A stretch of DNA of 57,522 bases from an uncultured Spartobacteria bacterium (GTDB taxonomy: Bacteria > Verrucomicrobiota > Verrucomicrobiia > Chthoniobacterales > JAATET01), in contig CALGTD010000074.1 of NCBI GenBank assembly GCA_937901895.1, positions 1 through 57,522 on the forward strand. Direction: 5' to 3'. Below are positions 8,285 through 17,191 of this stretch, piece after piece. Under the pieces are notes generated by a model. The model saw only the letters and a list, made by a program, of their open reading frames with translations. It had not been told where the DNA came from and did not search any database. The number at the start of each line of letters is the position of its first letter. Within the stretch, counting starts at the first letter, position 1. A program made the position numbers and the translations under genes.

Positions 8285-8824
8285 CTAGATGAGACCCAGC
8301 TTCATCCGCCCGGCCTCGGAGATCATGGACTGGTTCCACGGAGGATCCCACACGAGGTCGACAGCCGCCTCGTCCACTCCGTCCAGCATGAGAACCTTCT
8401 GGCGGGCATCGGCGGCGATCGTCGGACCCATTCCGCAACCGGGCGCCGTGAGAGTCATCTTCACCCGGACGGTGGTCTGGCCGACGTCGTCCTTTTCGAT
8501 GGCGCAATCGTAGATCAGGCCAAGGTCAACGACGTTGACGGGAATTTCCGGGTCGAACACGGTCTTGAGCTGGTTCCAGACCGCTTCCTCGAGCGACCCC
8601 TCGACCGCCTGTTTCTCCGTCTTCAATGCGGATGGGTCGATTCCAAGAGCGTCCGCGTCCTTTTCGTCAATGCGGGCGAGGCCGGCCTGGGTGGCGACGG
8701 TGTAGGTGCCGCCGAGGGATTGCGTGATGATGACCTTGGTCCCGATCGGGAGAATGATCGGGTTGCCGCTGGGGATCTGGATTGCGTCGCAGTCGCGGAC
8801 GAGGGTGATTTCTCGGGAGTCCAT
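8285..8824 (-). CDS. sufT: Fe-S cluster assembly protein SufT (DUF59/MIP18)
   Basis: A 179-residue protein whose C-terminal ~95 residues are a MIP18/DUF59 domain: VFDPEIPVNVVDLGLIYD, the conserved LTAPGCGMG cysteine loop and VWDPPWNQSMIS. The ~80-residue N-terminal extension is typical of the SufT subgroup, which helps mature Fe-S proteins. It is the last gene of a three-gene minus-strand set after a DUF1858-rhodanese and an IscU-like scaffold, which supports the assignment. Confidence 0.9.
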   Translation of the reverse strand: MDSREITLVRDCDAIQIPSGNPIILPIGTKVIITQSLGGTYTVATQAGLARIDEKDADALGIDPSALKTEKQAVEGSLEEAVWNQLKTVFDPEIPVNVVDLGLIYDCAIEKDDVGQTTVRVKMTLTAPGCGMGPTIAADARQKVLMLDGVDEAAVDLVWDPPWNQSMISEAGRMKLGLI

Positions 8825-8861
8825 TATATGGGAAGGTGCGAAATTCGGAGGGTGGTTGCGG

Positions 8862-9332
8862 TTACTTTTGCAGCGTGATCTTCACGCTTTTCGGGCCGTG
8901 GAGCTGATCGAGGAGCGTCGGCGCGGTCGCTGAGGGGGCCGGGTTTGCGGGGGGCGTGTCGCCCGGCTTCAGGGCGTCCTTGAGGGCACCTTCGACGAGC
9001 TGGGCGCAGTGAATTTTCATCGGCGGCAGCGGCCCGAGCGGAGCGGAAAGGTCCTCGCCGCTCATGGCGAGTGCCTCGTCGGCGGTTTTTCCGCGGATGA
9101 GATCCGTGGCCATGCTTGCGACGGCGATCGCCGTCTGACAACCGAAGCTCTGGAACGTGGCCTTGTCGATGACCTTGCGGCCGTTTTCCTCGCGGAATTT
9201 CACCCACATCCGAAGCATGTCGCCGCAGTCCGCACTGCCCACGGTGCCAACGGCGTCGGCGTCGGCCATCTCGCCGACATTGCGCGGGTCGCGCACGGCT
9301 TCGTCGATGCGGGATTGAAGGTCGTCGTTCAT
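8862..9332 (-). CDS. IscU/NifU-like Fe-S cluster scaffold
   Basis: A 156-residue protein with the IscU fold. The three cluster-ligand cysteines are present: Cys36 in SADCGD, Cys65 in SFGCQTA and Cys109 in KIHCAQL, with the conserved Asp38. It likely assembles Fe-S clusters transiently before transfer. The final ~40 residues are a Pro/Ala-rich tail ending in a short basic segment, in the place where NifU proteins carry extra domains, so it is IscU-like with a disordered tail. SufS and SufBCD are not in the window. Neighbours sufT and the rhodanese support the role. Confidence 0.88.
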   Translation of the reverse strand: MNDDLQSRIDEAVRDPRNVGEMADADAVGTVGSADCGDMLRMWVKFREENGRKVIDKATFQSFGCQTAIAVASMATDLIRGKTADEALAMSGEDLSAPLGPLPPMKIHCAQLVEGALKDALKPGDTPPANPAPSATAPTLLDQLHGPKSVKITLQK

Positions 9333-9380
9333 TTCCGGGTCAGAGATGCAGTGGGTGGGAAAATGGATGTCCGGCGGTGG

Positions 9381-9926
9381 TCACTCGACGGTGTAGCGCG
9401 GCAGATTGGGATCGATCTCCAGGCTCCATGCGTCGATCCCGCCCCGGAGCGCGCGGACGTTCGTGAATCCGTGTCCGGCAAACCACGAAGCGGCGTCGAG
9501 CGATCGGGCGCCCTGGTGATCCACGATGATCAGCAGGCCGTCCTTTGGCCAGTCGCTCATGATGGTCTGCATGAGGTCCTGCGTGAAATGGTGGGCCTGT
9601 GGAATATGGACCGCGTCGAATTCCTCTCGGGTGCGGATGTCGAGCAGGCGTGCGCTGCCATCCGCCGCGAGTGCGGCCGCGGCGTCCTTTGGCTCGATGA
9701 GCATTTTTGCCTCTTCCACGCAGGCGGCTTCGACTTCCGCGAGGACGCGGACGGGGTCAAGCCCATCGTTCCGCGCGCAAACCTCGGCAAGCGTCTCGTC
9801 CGGGCGGAATCCACAGCTGGCACAGCCGCCGATGTGGTGCAGGCGGAACAGGGCCCGCTGGGCGCCGGGAAGGGCCTGCAGGAGTTCCTGCATCGTGGAG
9901 TCTGGCGAAAGCGTCGCTGCGGTCAT
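9381..9926 (-). CDS. DUF1858-like CxxC domain fused to a rhodanese-like domain lacking the catalytic Cys
   Basis: A 181-residue two-domain protein. Residues about 8-68 resemble DUF1858 redox-disulfide domains, with Cys35 and Cys38 in GGCASCGF. Residues about 78-181 are a rhodanese fold (LLDIRTREEFDAVHIPQAHH). The active-site loop reads DHQGARS where active sulfurtransferases have CxxGxRS: Asp136 replaces the cysteine. Sulfur transfer by this domain is therefore unlikely by the usual route; the CxxC of the first domain may be the redox or sulfur site. It is first of the Fe-S operon. Confidence 0.82.
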   Translation of the reverse strand: MTAATLSPDSTMQELLQALPGAQRALFRLHHIGGCASCGFRPDETLAEVCARNDGLDPVRVLAEVEAACVEEAKMLIEPKDAAAALAADGSARLLDIRTREEFDAVHIPQAHHFTQDLMQTIMSDWPKDGLLIIVDHQGARSLDAASWFAGHGFTNVRALRGGIDAWSLEIDPNLPRYTVE

Positions 9927-10035
9927 CGGTTCATCATAGGCGCCCGTGGCGGTCGTGCAAGGGCGGGCTCCCGGGGGCGTTCGGGGAAATCATACTGGCG
10001 CAAGCGGGAGAGCCGCACTAGCGTCTGCGCCTCCG

Positions 10036-10674
10036 ATGAAGCCGAAAGCCATCCGCGAGGCGAAACCGATCCTCCTTGTCCTGTTCCTGCTGCTGCTCGC
10101 CAGTCTGCGAGTGTGCCGGCCGCTGGCGTGGTTCTGGGGCGGCGCACTCGGGTTCGTCTTTTATTTTTTCCGGGATCCGGAGCGCACGCCGCCGGATGAC
10201 CCATCGATTGCGGTGGCGCCCGCGGACGGCCGTGTCGTTGCGATCGACGAGCGGGAGGAAGGCGAGGTTCTCGGGCAGCGGATGCTTTGCATCTCGATTT
10301 TTCTGTCGGTGCTCGACGTTCACGTGAATCGCTCGCCGATCGCCGGACGCGTCACGCACAGTCAGGAGCGAAAAGGGCTCTTCCTCGACGCACGGAATCC
10401 CGAAAGCAGCACGCGGAACGCCTGCCGGCTGTGGATCTTTGAAAACGGTCCGCTCCGGGTCGCGGTGCGGCAGATCACCGGCGCCATCGCCCGCCGCATC
10501 GTGCCCTGGTCGAAGGTTGGAGATGAAGTGGCGCAGGGCGAAAAATTCGGAATGATCCGCTTCGGTTCGCGCACGGAGCTCTACGTTCCTCTCGGCTCGG
10601 TGCCGCTCGTTCGCGTGGGGGACAAGGTTCAGGGCGGCCTCACTCCGCTGGCTCGTCTTCCGCAGGGCGAGTGA
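10036..10674 (+). CDS. psd: Phosphatidylserine decarboxylase (short form)
   Basis: A 212-residue protein of the short Psd family, which makes phosphatidylethanolamine at the inner membrane using a self-generated pyruvoyl group. The N-terminus has hydrophobic segments (ILLVLFLLLLASL and GGALGFVFYFF), then VAPADGRVV and LDVHVNRSP. The self-cleavage site is Gly177-Ser178 in RFGSRTELYVP, as in alphaproteobacterial Psd. I chose the ATG at 10036 because upstream in-frame sequence is not conserved-looking. No phosphatidylserine synthase gene is adjacent. Confidence 0.88.
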   Translation: MKPKAIREAKPILLVLFLLLLASLRVCRPLAWFWGGALGFVFYFFRDPERTPPDDPSIAVAPADGRVVAIDEREEGEVLGQRMLCISIFLSVLDVHVNRSPIAGRVTHSQERKGLFLDARNPESSTRNACRLWIFENGPLRVAVRQITGAIARRIVPWSKVGDEVAQGEKFGMIRFGSRTELYVPLGSVPLVRVGDKVQGGLTPLARLPQGE

Positions 10675-10804
10675 TTTGCCGCGCGGTGTGCGGATGGATC
10701 CCGGCGGCCCTCCGCTGCGGCACCCATCGATTCGCTTGCCTGATGTGCCGCCGGCGTGCAGACATTCCGCCGTGCTCGCGTTTCTCCCCTTGCTCGCCGC
10801 CGCG

Positions 10805-12865
10805 ATGACTTCGCTCGACTATCCACAAATTCCGAAATCCGATGTCGTGGACGACTACCACGGGACGAAGGTTGCCGATCCTTTTCGTGCGCTGGAGGAC
10901 GCGGAGGCGCCGGCGACCCGGGAATTCATCGAAGCCGAGAACGCGCTGACGAAGGCGTGGATTCCGGAGCAGGCGGAGCAGGCCTATTACGAGCGGCTTC
11001 GCGAACTCGCGGACTACCCGCGCCGGACGGCGCCCTCGCGTTACGGAGATTGGTGGATCTTCTCCCGCAATTCGGGACTGCAGCCTCACTGGGTGTTGTT
11101 CAAGCAGCGGGGAGCCGAAGGGGAACCGGAGGTGCTGATCGACCCGAATACGTTCAGCACGGATGGGACTGTGGCGCTGGCCGGGACCGATTTCACGGAG
11201 GACGGAGCCCTTGTCGCGTATGGCAAGAGCGTGGGCGGAAGCGACAACAAGACCGTGCATGTGCGCGATGTCGCAACGGGCCGGGATCTGCCGGACGTCC
11301 TGGAGAATATGCGTTTCTCGGGGATCGCATGTGCGCCGGACAACTCGGGCTTCTGGTATAACAAGTATCCCGATCCCTCGAAGCGGGAGAACGCGACGGT
11401 TTACTGGCACCGGCTCGGAACGGATCCGGCAAAGGATCCGGCGATCTTTGCGTTTCCGGAGGATCCGGAGGTCAGTCTGTATCCGGCGGTCACCGAGGAC
11501 GGGAAATATCTGCTCATCTACAGCTCGAAAGGGACGGACCGCGCGAACGGTCTGCGGGTTCGCGAGATTGGCGGGGATCCGGCGGAGAACGGCGGGTTTC
11601 GCGAGGTATTTCCCTTGTCGGCAGGGGCGCGGTTCGGCGTCGTCGGAAATGACGGCGCGACGTTTTACGTTTTGACGGATCTCGATGCGCCCCGGCGGAG
11701 GCTCGTGGCGGTGGATCTCGCCGACCCGGCGGTGGACAAGTGGGAGGAGCGAATCCCGCAGACCGCAGACCTTCTCGACGACGTGGCCATGGTTGGTGAC
11801 CGCTTTGTCGCGGAGACCGTGCAGGACGTGCACAGTGTGCTGCGGATTCACGCGATCGACGGATCTGCGGTGGCGGAGGTGCCGCTGCCCGGCAAGGGCA
11901 CCGCCGGCGGTATCAGCGGCGACCGGAAGACACGCGACTTCTTCTTCACGTTCACGAGCTTCACAGTGCCCGGGACGATCTATCGATACGACCTCGACTC
12001 CGGGAAAATGACGGAGTTTTACCGGTCTGAGGTGAAGTTCGATCAGGACCGCTACGTTACCGAGCAGATCTTCTACGAGAGCAAGGACGGGACACGGGTG
12101 CCGATGTTCGTCACGCATCGCAAGGGGCTGAAGCGCGACGGCAAAAACCCGACGATCCTCTACGGTTACGGCGGATTCTCGATCAGCCTGCAACCGGCGT
12201 TCAGCGCGTTTCTCATCCCGTGGCTCGAACAGGGCGGCGTGTATGCGGTGGCGAACCTGCGTGGCGGCGGGGAATACGGCGAGGAATGGCACGACGCCGG
12301 AAGGCTCGGGAAGAAGCAAAATGTCTTCGACGATTTCATCGCGGCGGCCGAGAAGCTGATCGCGGACGGAATCACCGAGCCGGGGAAACTCGCGATCCGC
12401 GGCGGCAGCAACGGCGGACTGCTCACGGCGGCGGTGGTGCTGCAACGGCCGGATTTGTTCGGGGCGGTGCTCTCGCATGTGCCCGTCACCGACATGCTGC
12501 GCTACCAGCGATTTGGCACGGGGCGGTTCTGGATTCCCGAATACGGCGATGCCACGAAGAGCGAGGAGGAATTCCGGTTTCTCAAGGCCTACAGTCCGGT
12601 GCACAACGTGAAGTCCGGCGCAAAGTATCCGCCGATCCTCGTGCTCACAGCCGATGGGGATGACCGGGTCGTGCCGGCTCATGCCTTCAAGTTTGTCGCG
12701 GCGCTTCAGGCGGACGCGGGGCCGGGCGTGTATCTGCTGCGCCACGAGACAGGCGCGGGTCACGGCGCGGGCAAACCGCTCGACATGGCCATCCGGGAGT
12801 CGGCGGCGGTTTATGCGTTCCTGACGCGGGCGCTGGGACTGCCCGAACCCGTGTTCAAGGATTGA
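10805..12865 (+). CDS. Prolyl oligopeptidase (S9A family)
   Basis: A serine peptidase that cuts after proline in short peptides. An N-terminal beta-propeller covers about residues 1-420 (opening YPQIPKSDVVDDYHG and DPFRALEDAEAP) and an alpha/beta-hydrolase domain follows. The nucleophile is Ser535 in RGGSNGGLL, the Asp lies in DGDDRVVPAH and the His in GAGHGAGKP. From the ATG at 10805 the protein has 686 residues, the usual length. A GTG at 10772 would add VLAFLPLLAAA, a short hydrophobic stretch that could be an export signal; the choice is open. Confidence 0.93.
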   Translation: MTSLDYPQIPKSDVVDDYHGTKVADPFRALEDAEAPATREFIEAENALTKAWIPEQAEQAYYERLRELADYPRRTAPSRYGDWWIFSRNSGLQPHWVLFKQRGAEGEPEVLIDPNTFSTDGTVALAGTDFTEDGALVAYGKSVGGSDNKTVHVRDVATGRDLPDVLENMRFSGIACAPDNSGFWYNKYPDPSKRENATVYWHRLGTDPAKDPAIFAFPEDPEVSLYPAVTEDGKYLLIYSSKGTDRANGLRVREIGGDPAENGGFREVFPLSAGARFGVVGNDGATFYVLTDLDAPRRRLVAVDLADPAVDKWEERIPQTADLLDDVAMVGDRFVAETVQDVHSVLRIHAIDGSAVAEVPLPGKGTAGGISGDRKTRDFFFTFTSFTVPGTIYRYDLDSGKMTEFYRSEVKFDQDRYVTEQIFYESKDGTRVPMFVTHRKGLKRDGKNPTILYGYGGFSISLQPAFSAFLIPWLEQGGVYAVANLRGGGEYGEEWHDAGRLGKKQNVFDDFIAAAEKLIADGITEPGKLAIRGGSNGGLLTAAVVLQRPDLFGAVLSHVPVTDMLRYQRFGTGRFWIPEYGDATKSEEEFRFLKAYSPVHNVKSGAKYPPILVLTADGDDRVVPAHAFKFVAALQADAGPGVYLLRHETGAGHGAGKPLDMAIRESAAVYAFLTRALGLPEPVFKD

Positions 12866-12911
12866 TTTCTTGATTCCCCGGGGGCGATCGAGGAAAGTCA
12901 TCGATTCTCCT

Positions 12912-14702
12912 ATGGCTAAGAAATCGTCCAAACGCTCCTCCGCGAAAGCCGCCCGCGCGGCCCGTGCCGGCCTCGAACGCGGCCAGAAAATGAACGGTGC
13001 GGAGATCCTCGTCAGTTGCCTCGAACGCGAGGGCGTGGACACCCTTTTCGCATACCCCGGCGGCTGCTCGATGCCGATCCACCAGGCGCTCACCCGTTCG
13101 AAGAAGATTCGCACGATCCTGCCTCGCCACGAGCAGGGCGGGGTGTTTGCAGCCGAAGGTTACGCACGGGTGACGGGCAAGGCCGGCGTTTGCATGGGCA
13201 CTTCCGGTCCCGGTGCGACAAATCTTGTCACGGGAATCGCAGACGCGTTCATGGATTCGACGCCGCTGGTGGCGATCACCGGGCAGGTGCCGCAAAACAT
13301 GATCGGCCGCGGAGCGTTCCAGGAGACCGACATGTTCGGCATCACGCTGCCGATCGTGAAGCACAGCTACCTCGTGTGGGATATCAACGACATCCCGCGC
13401 ATCGTGAAGGAGGCGTTTCACATCGCGACGACCGGACGCCCCGGCCCGGTGCTCATCGACATTCCGAAGAACATTCAGCTGCAGGAAACGCAGCCGGTCT
13501 ATCCGGACGAGGTCAACCTCCGCGGCTACAACACGGATTTCAAGGCGGACGATGTTGCGCTCCACGAGATGATCGGCCTGATCGCGAATGCGAAGCAACC
13601 GATGATCTACTGCGGCGGTGGCATCATCAGCGGTGATGCCCACGAGGAGCTTCTGGAATTCGCCGAGCGCACGCAGATTCCGGTCGCGACCACGCTCATG
13701 GGTATCGGCGGCTTCCCGGAGACGCACCCGCTTTCGCTCAAGTGGCTCGGCATGCACGGCACCGTGTATGCGAACAACGCCGTCAACGAGGCGGATCTCC
13801 TCCTCGCGATTGGCGTGCGGTTCGACGATCGCGTGACCGGCAAGGTCGAGAAATTCTGCGAGCACGGCACGATCGTCCACATCGACATCGACAACTCGGA
13901 GCTGAACAAGAACAAGACGGTCAAGCTGCCGATCCTCAGCGAGGTGAAATACGCCCTGCGTCGCGCGAACGAGATTCTTGCGAAGGGCGGATTCAAGCGC
14001 GCCAGGAAATACGACCGCTTCGCCGACTGGTATCGCCAGATCGATGGCTGGAAGAAGGAGCATCCGCTGACGTTCAAGGACACGCCGGACGTCATTCAGC
14101 CGCAATACGTGATCCAGCTCCTCGACGAAATGACGAAGGGCGAGGCGATCATCACGACCGGTGTGGGCCAGCATCAGATGTGGGCCGCGCAGTTCTACAA
14201 CTTCACGACGCCCCGCTCGCTCGTGACCTCGGCAGGTCTTGGGTCGATGGGCTATGGCTTCCCCGCCGCCGTGGGTGCGAAGGTTGCCTTCCCCGACCGC
14301 CAGGTGATCGACATCGATGGCGATGGATCGTTCCTCATGAATGTGCAGGAACTTGCGACCGCTCACGTCGAGGGCATCGCCGCAAAGGCGATTATCCTGA
14401 ACAACCAGCATCTCGGCATGGTGGTGCAGTGGGAGGATCGTTTCTTTGGCAGCAACCGCGGCCACACGTTCCTCGGCGACCCGCGCGATCTGAACCGCAT
14501 CTACCCGGACTACGTCGAACTCTGCAAGGGCTTCGGCGTGAAATGCGAGCGCGTGCTTCACAAGAAGGATCTCCGCGCCGCCATCCAGCGCCTGCTCGAC
14601 TCGAAGGAAACCTACGTCCTCGATGTGATGACTCCCTACACCGAGCACGTGCTTCCGATGATTCCCGCGGGACTGACCTACAAGGATATCATCATCGAGT
14701 AG
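12912..14702 (+). CDS. ilvB: Acetolactate synthase, large (catalytic) subunit
   Basis: A 596-residue thiamine-diphosphate enzyme for the first common step of valine, leucine and isoleucine synthesis. Seen: AYPGGCSMPIHQAL, the catalytic-Glu motif RHEQGGVFAAEGYAR, GTSGPGATNLVTG, the FAD-region RFDDRVTGK and the ThDP motif GDGSFLMNVQELATA. The first ~29 residues are a Lys/Arg/Ala/Ser-rich tail (AKKSSKRSSAKAARAARAG) that is not part of the fold. The regulatory subunit ilvN is not adjacent. The ATG at 12912 sits 46 bp after the peptidase gene, and a strong terminator follows. Confidence 0.95.
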   Translation: MAKKSSKRSSAKAARAARAGLERGQKMNGAEILVSCLEREGVDTLFAYPGGCSMPIHQALTRSKKIRTILPRHEQGGVFAAEGYARVTGKAGVCMGTSGPGATNLVTGIADAFMDSTPLVAITGQVPQNMIGRGAFQETDMFGITLPIVKHSYLVWDINDIPRIVKEAFHIATTGRPGPVLIDIPKNIQLQETQPVYPDEVNLRGYNTDFKADDVALHEMIGLIANAKQPMIYCGGGIISGDAHEELLEFAERTQIPVATTLMGIGGFPETHPLSLKWLGMHGTVYANNAVNEADLLLAIGVRFDDRVTGKVEKFCEHGTIVHIDIDNSELNKNKTVKLPILSEVKYALRRANEILAKGGFKRARKYDRFADWYRQIDGWKKEHPLTFKDTPDVIQPQYVIQLLDEMTKGEAIITTGVGQHQMWAAQFYNFTTPRSLVTSAGLGSMGYGFPAAVGAKVAFPDRQVIDIDGDGSFLMNVQELATAHVEGIAAKAIILNNQHLGMVVQWEDRFFGSNRGHTFLGDPRDLNRIYPDYVELCKGFGVKCERVLHKKDLRAAIQRLLDSKETYVLDVMTPYTEHVLPMIPAGLTYKDIIIE

Positions 14703-14720
14703 TTCGTCCGTTTTCCGAAG

Positions 14721-14751
14721 AAGGCCGCCGGCAATTCCGGCGGCCTTTTTT
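14721..14751 (+). terminator. Rho-independent terminator of ilvB
   Basis: AAGGCCGCCGG (14721-14731) pairs perfectly with CCGGCGGCCTT (14737-14747) around a CAATT loop, followed by TTTT. It begins 19 bp after the ilvB stop. Confidence 0.93.
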
Positions 14752-15016
14752 GTGCCCGGGATCGAGACCTGCCCTGCGCGGCGTCACGTCCAGGCAGGTT
14801 GGGAAGTTGTCGCCCTCGAGTGGGGCCTTGCGGGCGATCCTTCGGCCGGCAACCCCGCGTCCACCCGGACGCCAGGGTTCCGGGCCTCGACAAGGATCCG
14901 CCCGCGCGGTGGGGCGGAGGTCTCGTTGCTATCTTGCCCTAGGCATCCTTCCAATCGCGGCCCGGCGGCCTTTTTCTTTGGAGCGGACCGCCGTAGTTCC
15001 CTACACTGGCCGGTTC
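14752..15016. other. Intergenic region upstream of the GH5-like gene
   Basis: Non-coding stretch between the ilvB terminator and the glycosidase start. It holds several short GC-rich palindromic segments but no convincing ORF, no recognisable riboswitch and no clear -35/-10 pair that I can defend. The promoter of the glycosidase gene must lie here. Confidence 0.6.
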
Positions 15017-16132
15017 ATGAAACTGTATCTCCCCCTCGTTTTGTTGGCCGCTACGGCGTGCTCGGCACTGGCCGATACCGTCCAGTGGTCGAAGGAAAAG
15101 GCGAACAAGTGGTATGACTCCCTCCCGTGGTTGGTCGGAGCGAACTACAACCCCGCCAGCGCGATCAACCAGCTTGAGTTCTGGCAGGCCGATACGTTTG
15201 CGCCCGAGGAAATCGACAAGGAACTGGGTTGGGCCGAGGCGATCGGCATGAACACGATGCGCGTCTACCTGCACGACCTTTTGTGGAAGCAGGACAGCGA
15301 GGCCTTCCTCGATCGCGTCGATCAATTCCTCGCCATTGCCGCGAAGCATAACATCCGCCCGCTCCTCGTCCTGCTCGATGACGTGTGGAATCCCGACCCC
15401 AAGGCCGGCCCGCAGCCCGCTCCGACCCCCGGCGTCCACAACTCCGGCTGGGTCCAGAGCCCCGGCCGCGCCATCCTCCAGGACGAATCGCGCTGGGACA
15501 CGGAGGTGAAGCCGTATGTGCAGGGCGTCATCGCCCGGTTCAAGGACGACCCGCGCGTCCTCGGCTGGGACCTCTACAACGAGCCCGGCAACCTGAACAA
15601 CGAGCACTACCGTCCGCTGGAGCCGAAGAACAAGGAGGAGCTCAGCCTGAAGCTGCTTGCGAAGGTCTTCGCGTGGGCCCGCGAGATGGACCCTTCCCAG
15701 CCGCTCACTGCAGGAGTCTGGACCGGCGACTGGTGGTCGGATCCCGACAAGCTTTCGCCGCTCAACAAATACCAGATCGAAAACAGCGACGTGATTTCCT
15801 TCCACGCCTACACGACCCTCGACAAGACGAAGCAGATGGGTGACGCCCTGTTTGCCTACGGCCGCCCCGTTCTCTGCACGGAATACCTGGCGCGCACGGC
15901 CGGCAGCACGTTTGAGGATATCCTGCCCTACCTGCACGAAAAGCGGATTGCCGCCTACAACTGGGGCTTCGTTGCCGGAAAATCGAACACGATCCATGGC
16001 TGGGATACATGGAAGAAGGCCGACGAAGGCGAACCGGAAGTCTGGTTTCACGACATCTTCCGTCCCGATGGCACTCCCTATGATCCTGCGGAGGTCGCAT
16101 TGATCAAGAAGCTCTCCGGCAAGGCGGACTGA
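15017..16132 (+). CDS. Secreted glycoside hydrolase, GH5-like (cellulase/mannanase fold)
   Basis: A 371-residue exported (beta/alpha)8-barrel glycosidase. The signal peptide is MKLYLPLVLLAATACSALA with likely cleavage before DTV. The barrel opens with WLVGANYNPASAINQLEFW; the acid/base is Glu189 in DLYNEPGN and the nucleophile Glu289 in VLCTEYLAR, spacing right for clan A enzymes. Family is GH5-like; substrate (beta-1,4-glucan, mannan or xylan) cannot be fixed. The reading frame stays open far upstream of the ATG, but that part is a shadow of ilvB. A terminator follows it directly. Confidence 0.85.
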   Translation: MKLYLPLVLLAATACSALADTVQWSKEKANKWYDSLPWLVGANYNPASAINQLEFWQADTFAPEEIDKELGWAEAIGMNTMRVYLHDLLWKQDSEAFLDRVDQFLAIAAKHNIRPLLVLLDDVWNPDPKAGPQPAPTPGVHNSGWVQSPGRAILQDESRWDTEVKPYVQGVIARFKDDPRVLGWDLYNEPGNLNNEHYRPLEPKNKEELSLKLLAKVFAWAREMDPSQPLTAGVWTGDWWSDPDKLSPLNKYQIENSDVISFHAYTTLDKTKQMGDALFAYGRPVLCTEYLARTAGSTFEDILPYLHEKRIAAYNWGFVAGKSNTIHGWDTWKKADEGEPEVWFHDIFRPDGTPYDPAEVALIKKLSGKAD

Positions 16133-16148
16133 CGCTTCGATAGAATCC

Positions 16149-16198
16149 AGAGGCCCGGAGGGTGCCATGTGTGGCAGACCTTCCGGGTCTCTTTTTTT
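16149..16198 (+). terminator. Rho-independent terminator of the GH5-like gene
   Basis: A 15-bp stem, 16149-16163 with 16178-16192 (two G-U wobbles), closed by a 14-nt loop and followed by seven T. It starts 16 bp after the stop codon at 16132. Confidence 0.92.
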
Positions 16199-16232
16199 GA
16201 ACGAATTTCAGGGTCGTCCCGGAAATTGCCGA

Positions 16233-16712
16233 TCAAGGGAAATCGGCTTCCGGAATCTCGATTTCGGGTTGATCGATCCGGACGAGCTGCCAGTCCCATG
16301 GTTTCCAGCTTTGCCGGCGCCAAGTGAAGGTGAAGGGCTGTTTCAATCCGTCCACGTGATCCATCACCATGCGTGCCAGCATTCCACCGGAGCCGACGAC
16401 CCTTACGCGGGCCTGAAAGTTGCGGCGGTCGCCGTCGGCGCGGATGACGACATCCTCGTTGAGGATTCCGATTGCGAGGAAGTCCTGAAAGACCTGTGGC
16501 AGGTGCTCGAGAGCGAGCGCGCGATTCTGCCCCCAGCGGTCGCTGTAATCGGCGGCAACGAATCCGCCAACGCGCGTCCAGTTTCGCTTCTCGGCGGCCC
16601 GCTGGAGATCTCGCTGGTGGAGCCGGACCTGGCGTCCCGGGGACCAGTGAAATGCGATGGCGGAGACGGCGACGACTGCGAGGGTCGTGAGGAGGACCTG
16701 CAGCCGCGTCAT
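16233..16712 (-). CDS. Membrane-anchored protein of unknown function, NTF2-like length
   Basis: A 159-residue protein with one N-terminal hydrophobic segment (LQVLLTTLAVVAVSAIAF) acting as an uncleaved anchor or signal. The remainder, with an early helix (LHQRDLQRAAEKRNWTRVG) and later curved strands ending WDWQLVRIDQPEIEI, has the layout of an NTF2/SnoaL-like domain; I cannot confirm a family. It starts 2 bp after the ispF stop, so it is co-transcribed with ispF. Confidence 0.7.
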   Translation of the reverse strand: MTRLQVLLTTLAVVAVSAIAFHWSPGRQVRLHQRDLQRAAEKRNWTRVGGFVAADYSDRWGQNRALALEHLPQVFQDFLAIGILNEDVVIRADGDRRNFQARVRVVGSGGMLARMVMDHVDGLKQPFTFTWRRQSWKPWDWQLVRIDQPEIEIPEADFP

Positions 16713-16714
16713 GA

Positions 16715-17191
16715 TCAGCGGCGATCGACAGCGGCGACGGCCATGGCGGCGATGCCTTCGCCGCGACCGAGGAACCCCATGCCTTCGTTGGTGGTGGCCT
16801 TGATCCCAATGCGGTCCGCGGGAAGTGCGAGAACGCTGCCGAGTGCGGCCTTCATCGCTTCGAGGTGCGGAGCGATCTTCGGTTCCTCGGCGATGAGCGT
16901 CGCGTCGACATTGACGATGTCCGCGTAGCGCTCGGCAAGGGTCTTCCGGACTCGCTGGAGGATCTCGAGGCTGCTGATGCCGCGGATCGATGCGTCCGTG
17001 TTCGGAAAGAAGTGCCCGATGTCCGGCAGGCCCGTCGCGCCAAGAATGGCGTCGGCGATGGCATGGCTGAGCACGTCGGCATCGGAATGTCCGTCGAGCC
17101 CGCGGTCATGCGGAATTTCCACGCCGCCGAGGACGAGCGGGCGGCCCTCAGCGAAGCGGTGGACGTCGTAGCCGATGCCGGTGGTGATCAT
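16715..17191 (-). CDS. ispF: 2-C-methyl-D-erythritol 2,4-cyclodiphosphate synthase
   Basis: A 158-residue IspF, which cyclises CDP-ME-2-phosphate in the MEP isoprenoid pathway. Metal ligands Asp9 and His11 are in GIGYDVHRF; also seen are GHSDADVLSHAIADAILGA, DIGHFFPNTD and the C-terminal IKATTNEGMGFLGRGEGIAA. The ATG at 17191 overlaps the stop of the upstream inositol-phosphatase gene by ATGA, which fixes the start. Confidence 0.97.
   Translation of the reverse strand: MITTGIGYDVHRFAEGRPLVLGGVEIPHDRGLDGHSDADVLSHAIADAILGATGLPDIGHFFPNTDASIRGISSLEILQRVRKTLAERYADIVNVDATLIAEEPKIAPHLEAMKAALGSVLALPADRIGIKATTNEGMGFLGRGEGIAAMAVAAVDRR

Noticed and set aside
10640..13114. Long open frame antisense to the prolyl oligopeptidase gene
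   Set aside because: Low-complexity Arg-rich translation without motifs; the plus-strand peptidase has its full catalytic triad.
12855..14648. Long open frame antisense to ilvB
   Set aside because: No domain; entirely opposite a gene with complete acetolactate synthase motifs.
13742..15016. Upstream extension of the GH5-like reading frame
   Set aside because: The frame stays open through ilvB, the terminator and the intergenic gap; the true start is the ATG at 15017 followed by a signal peptide.
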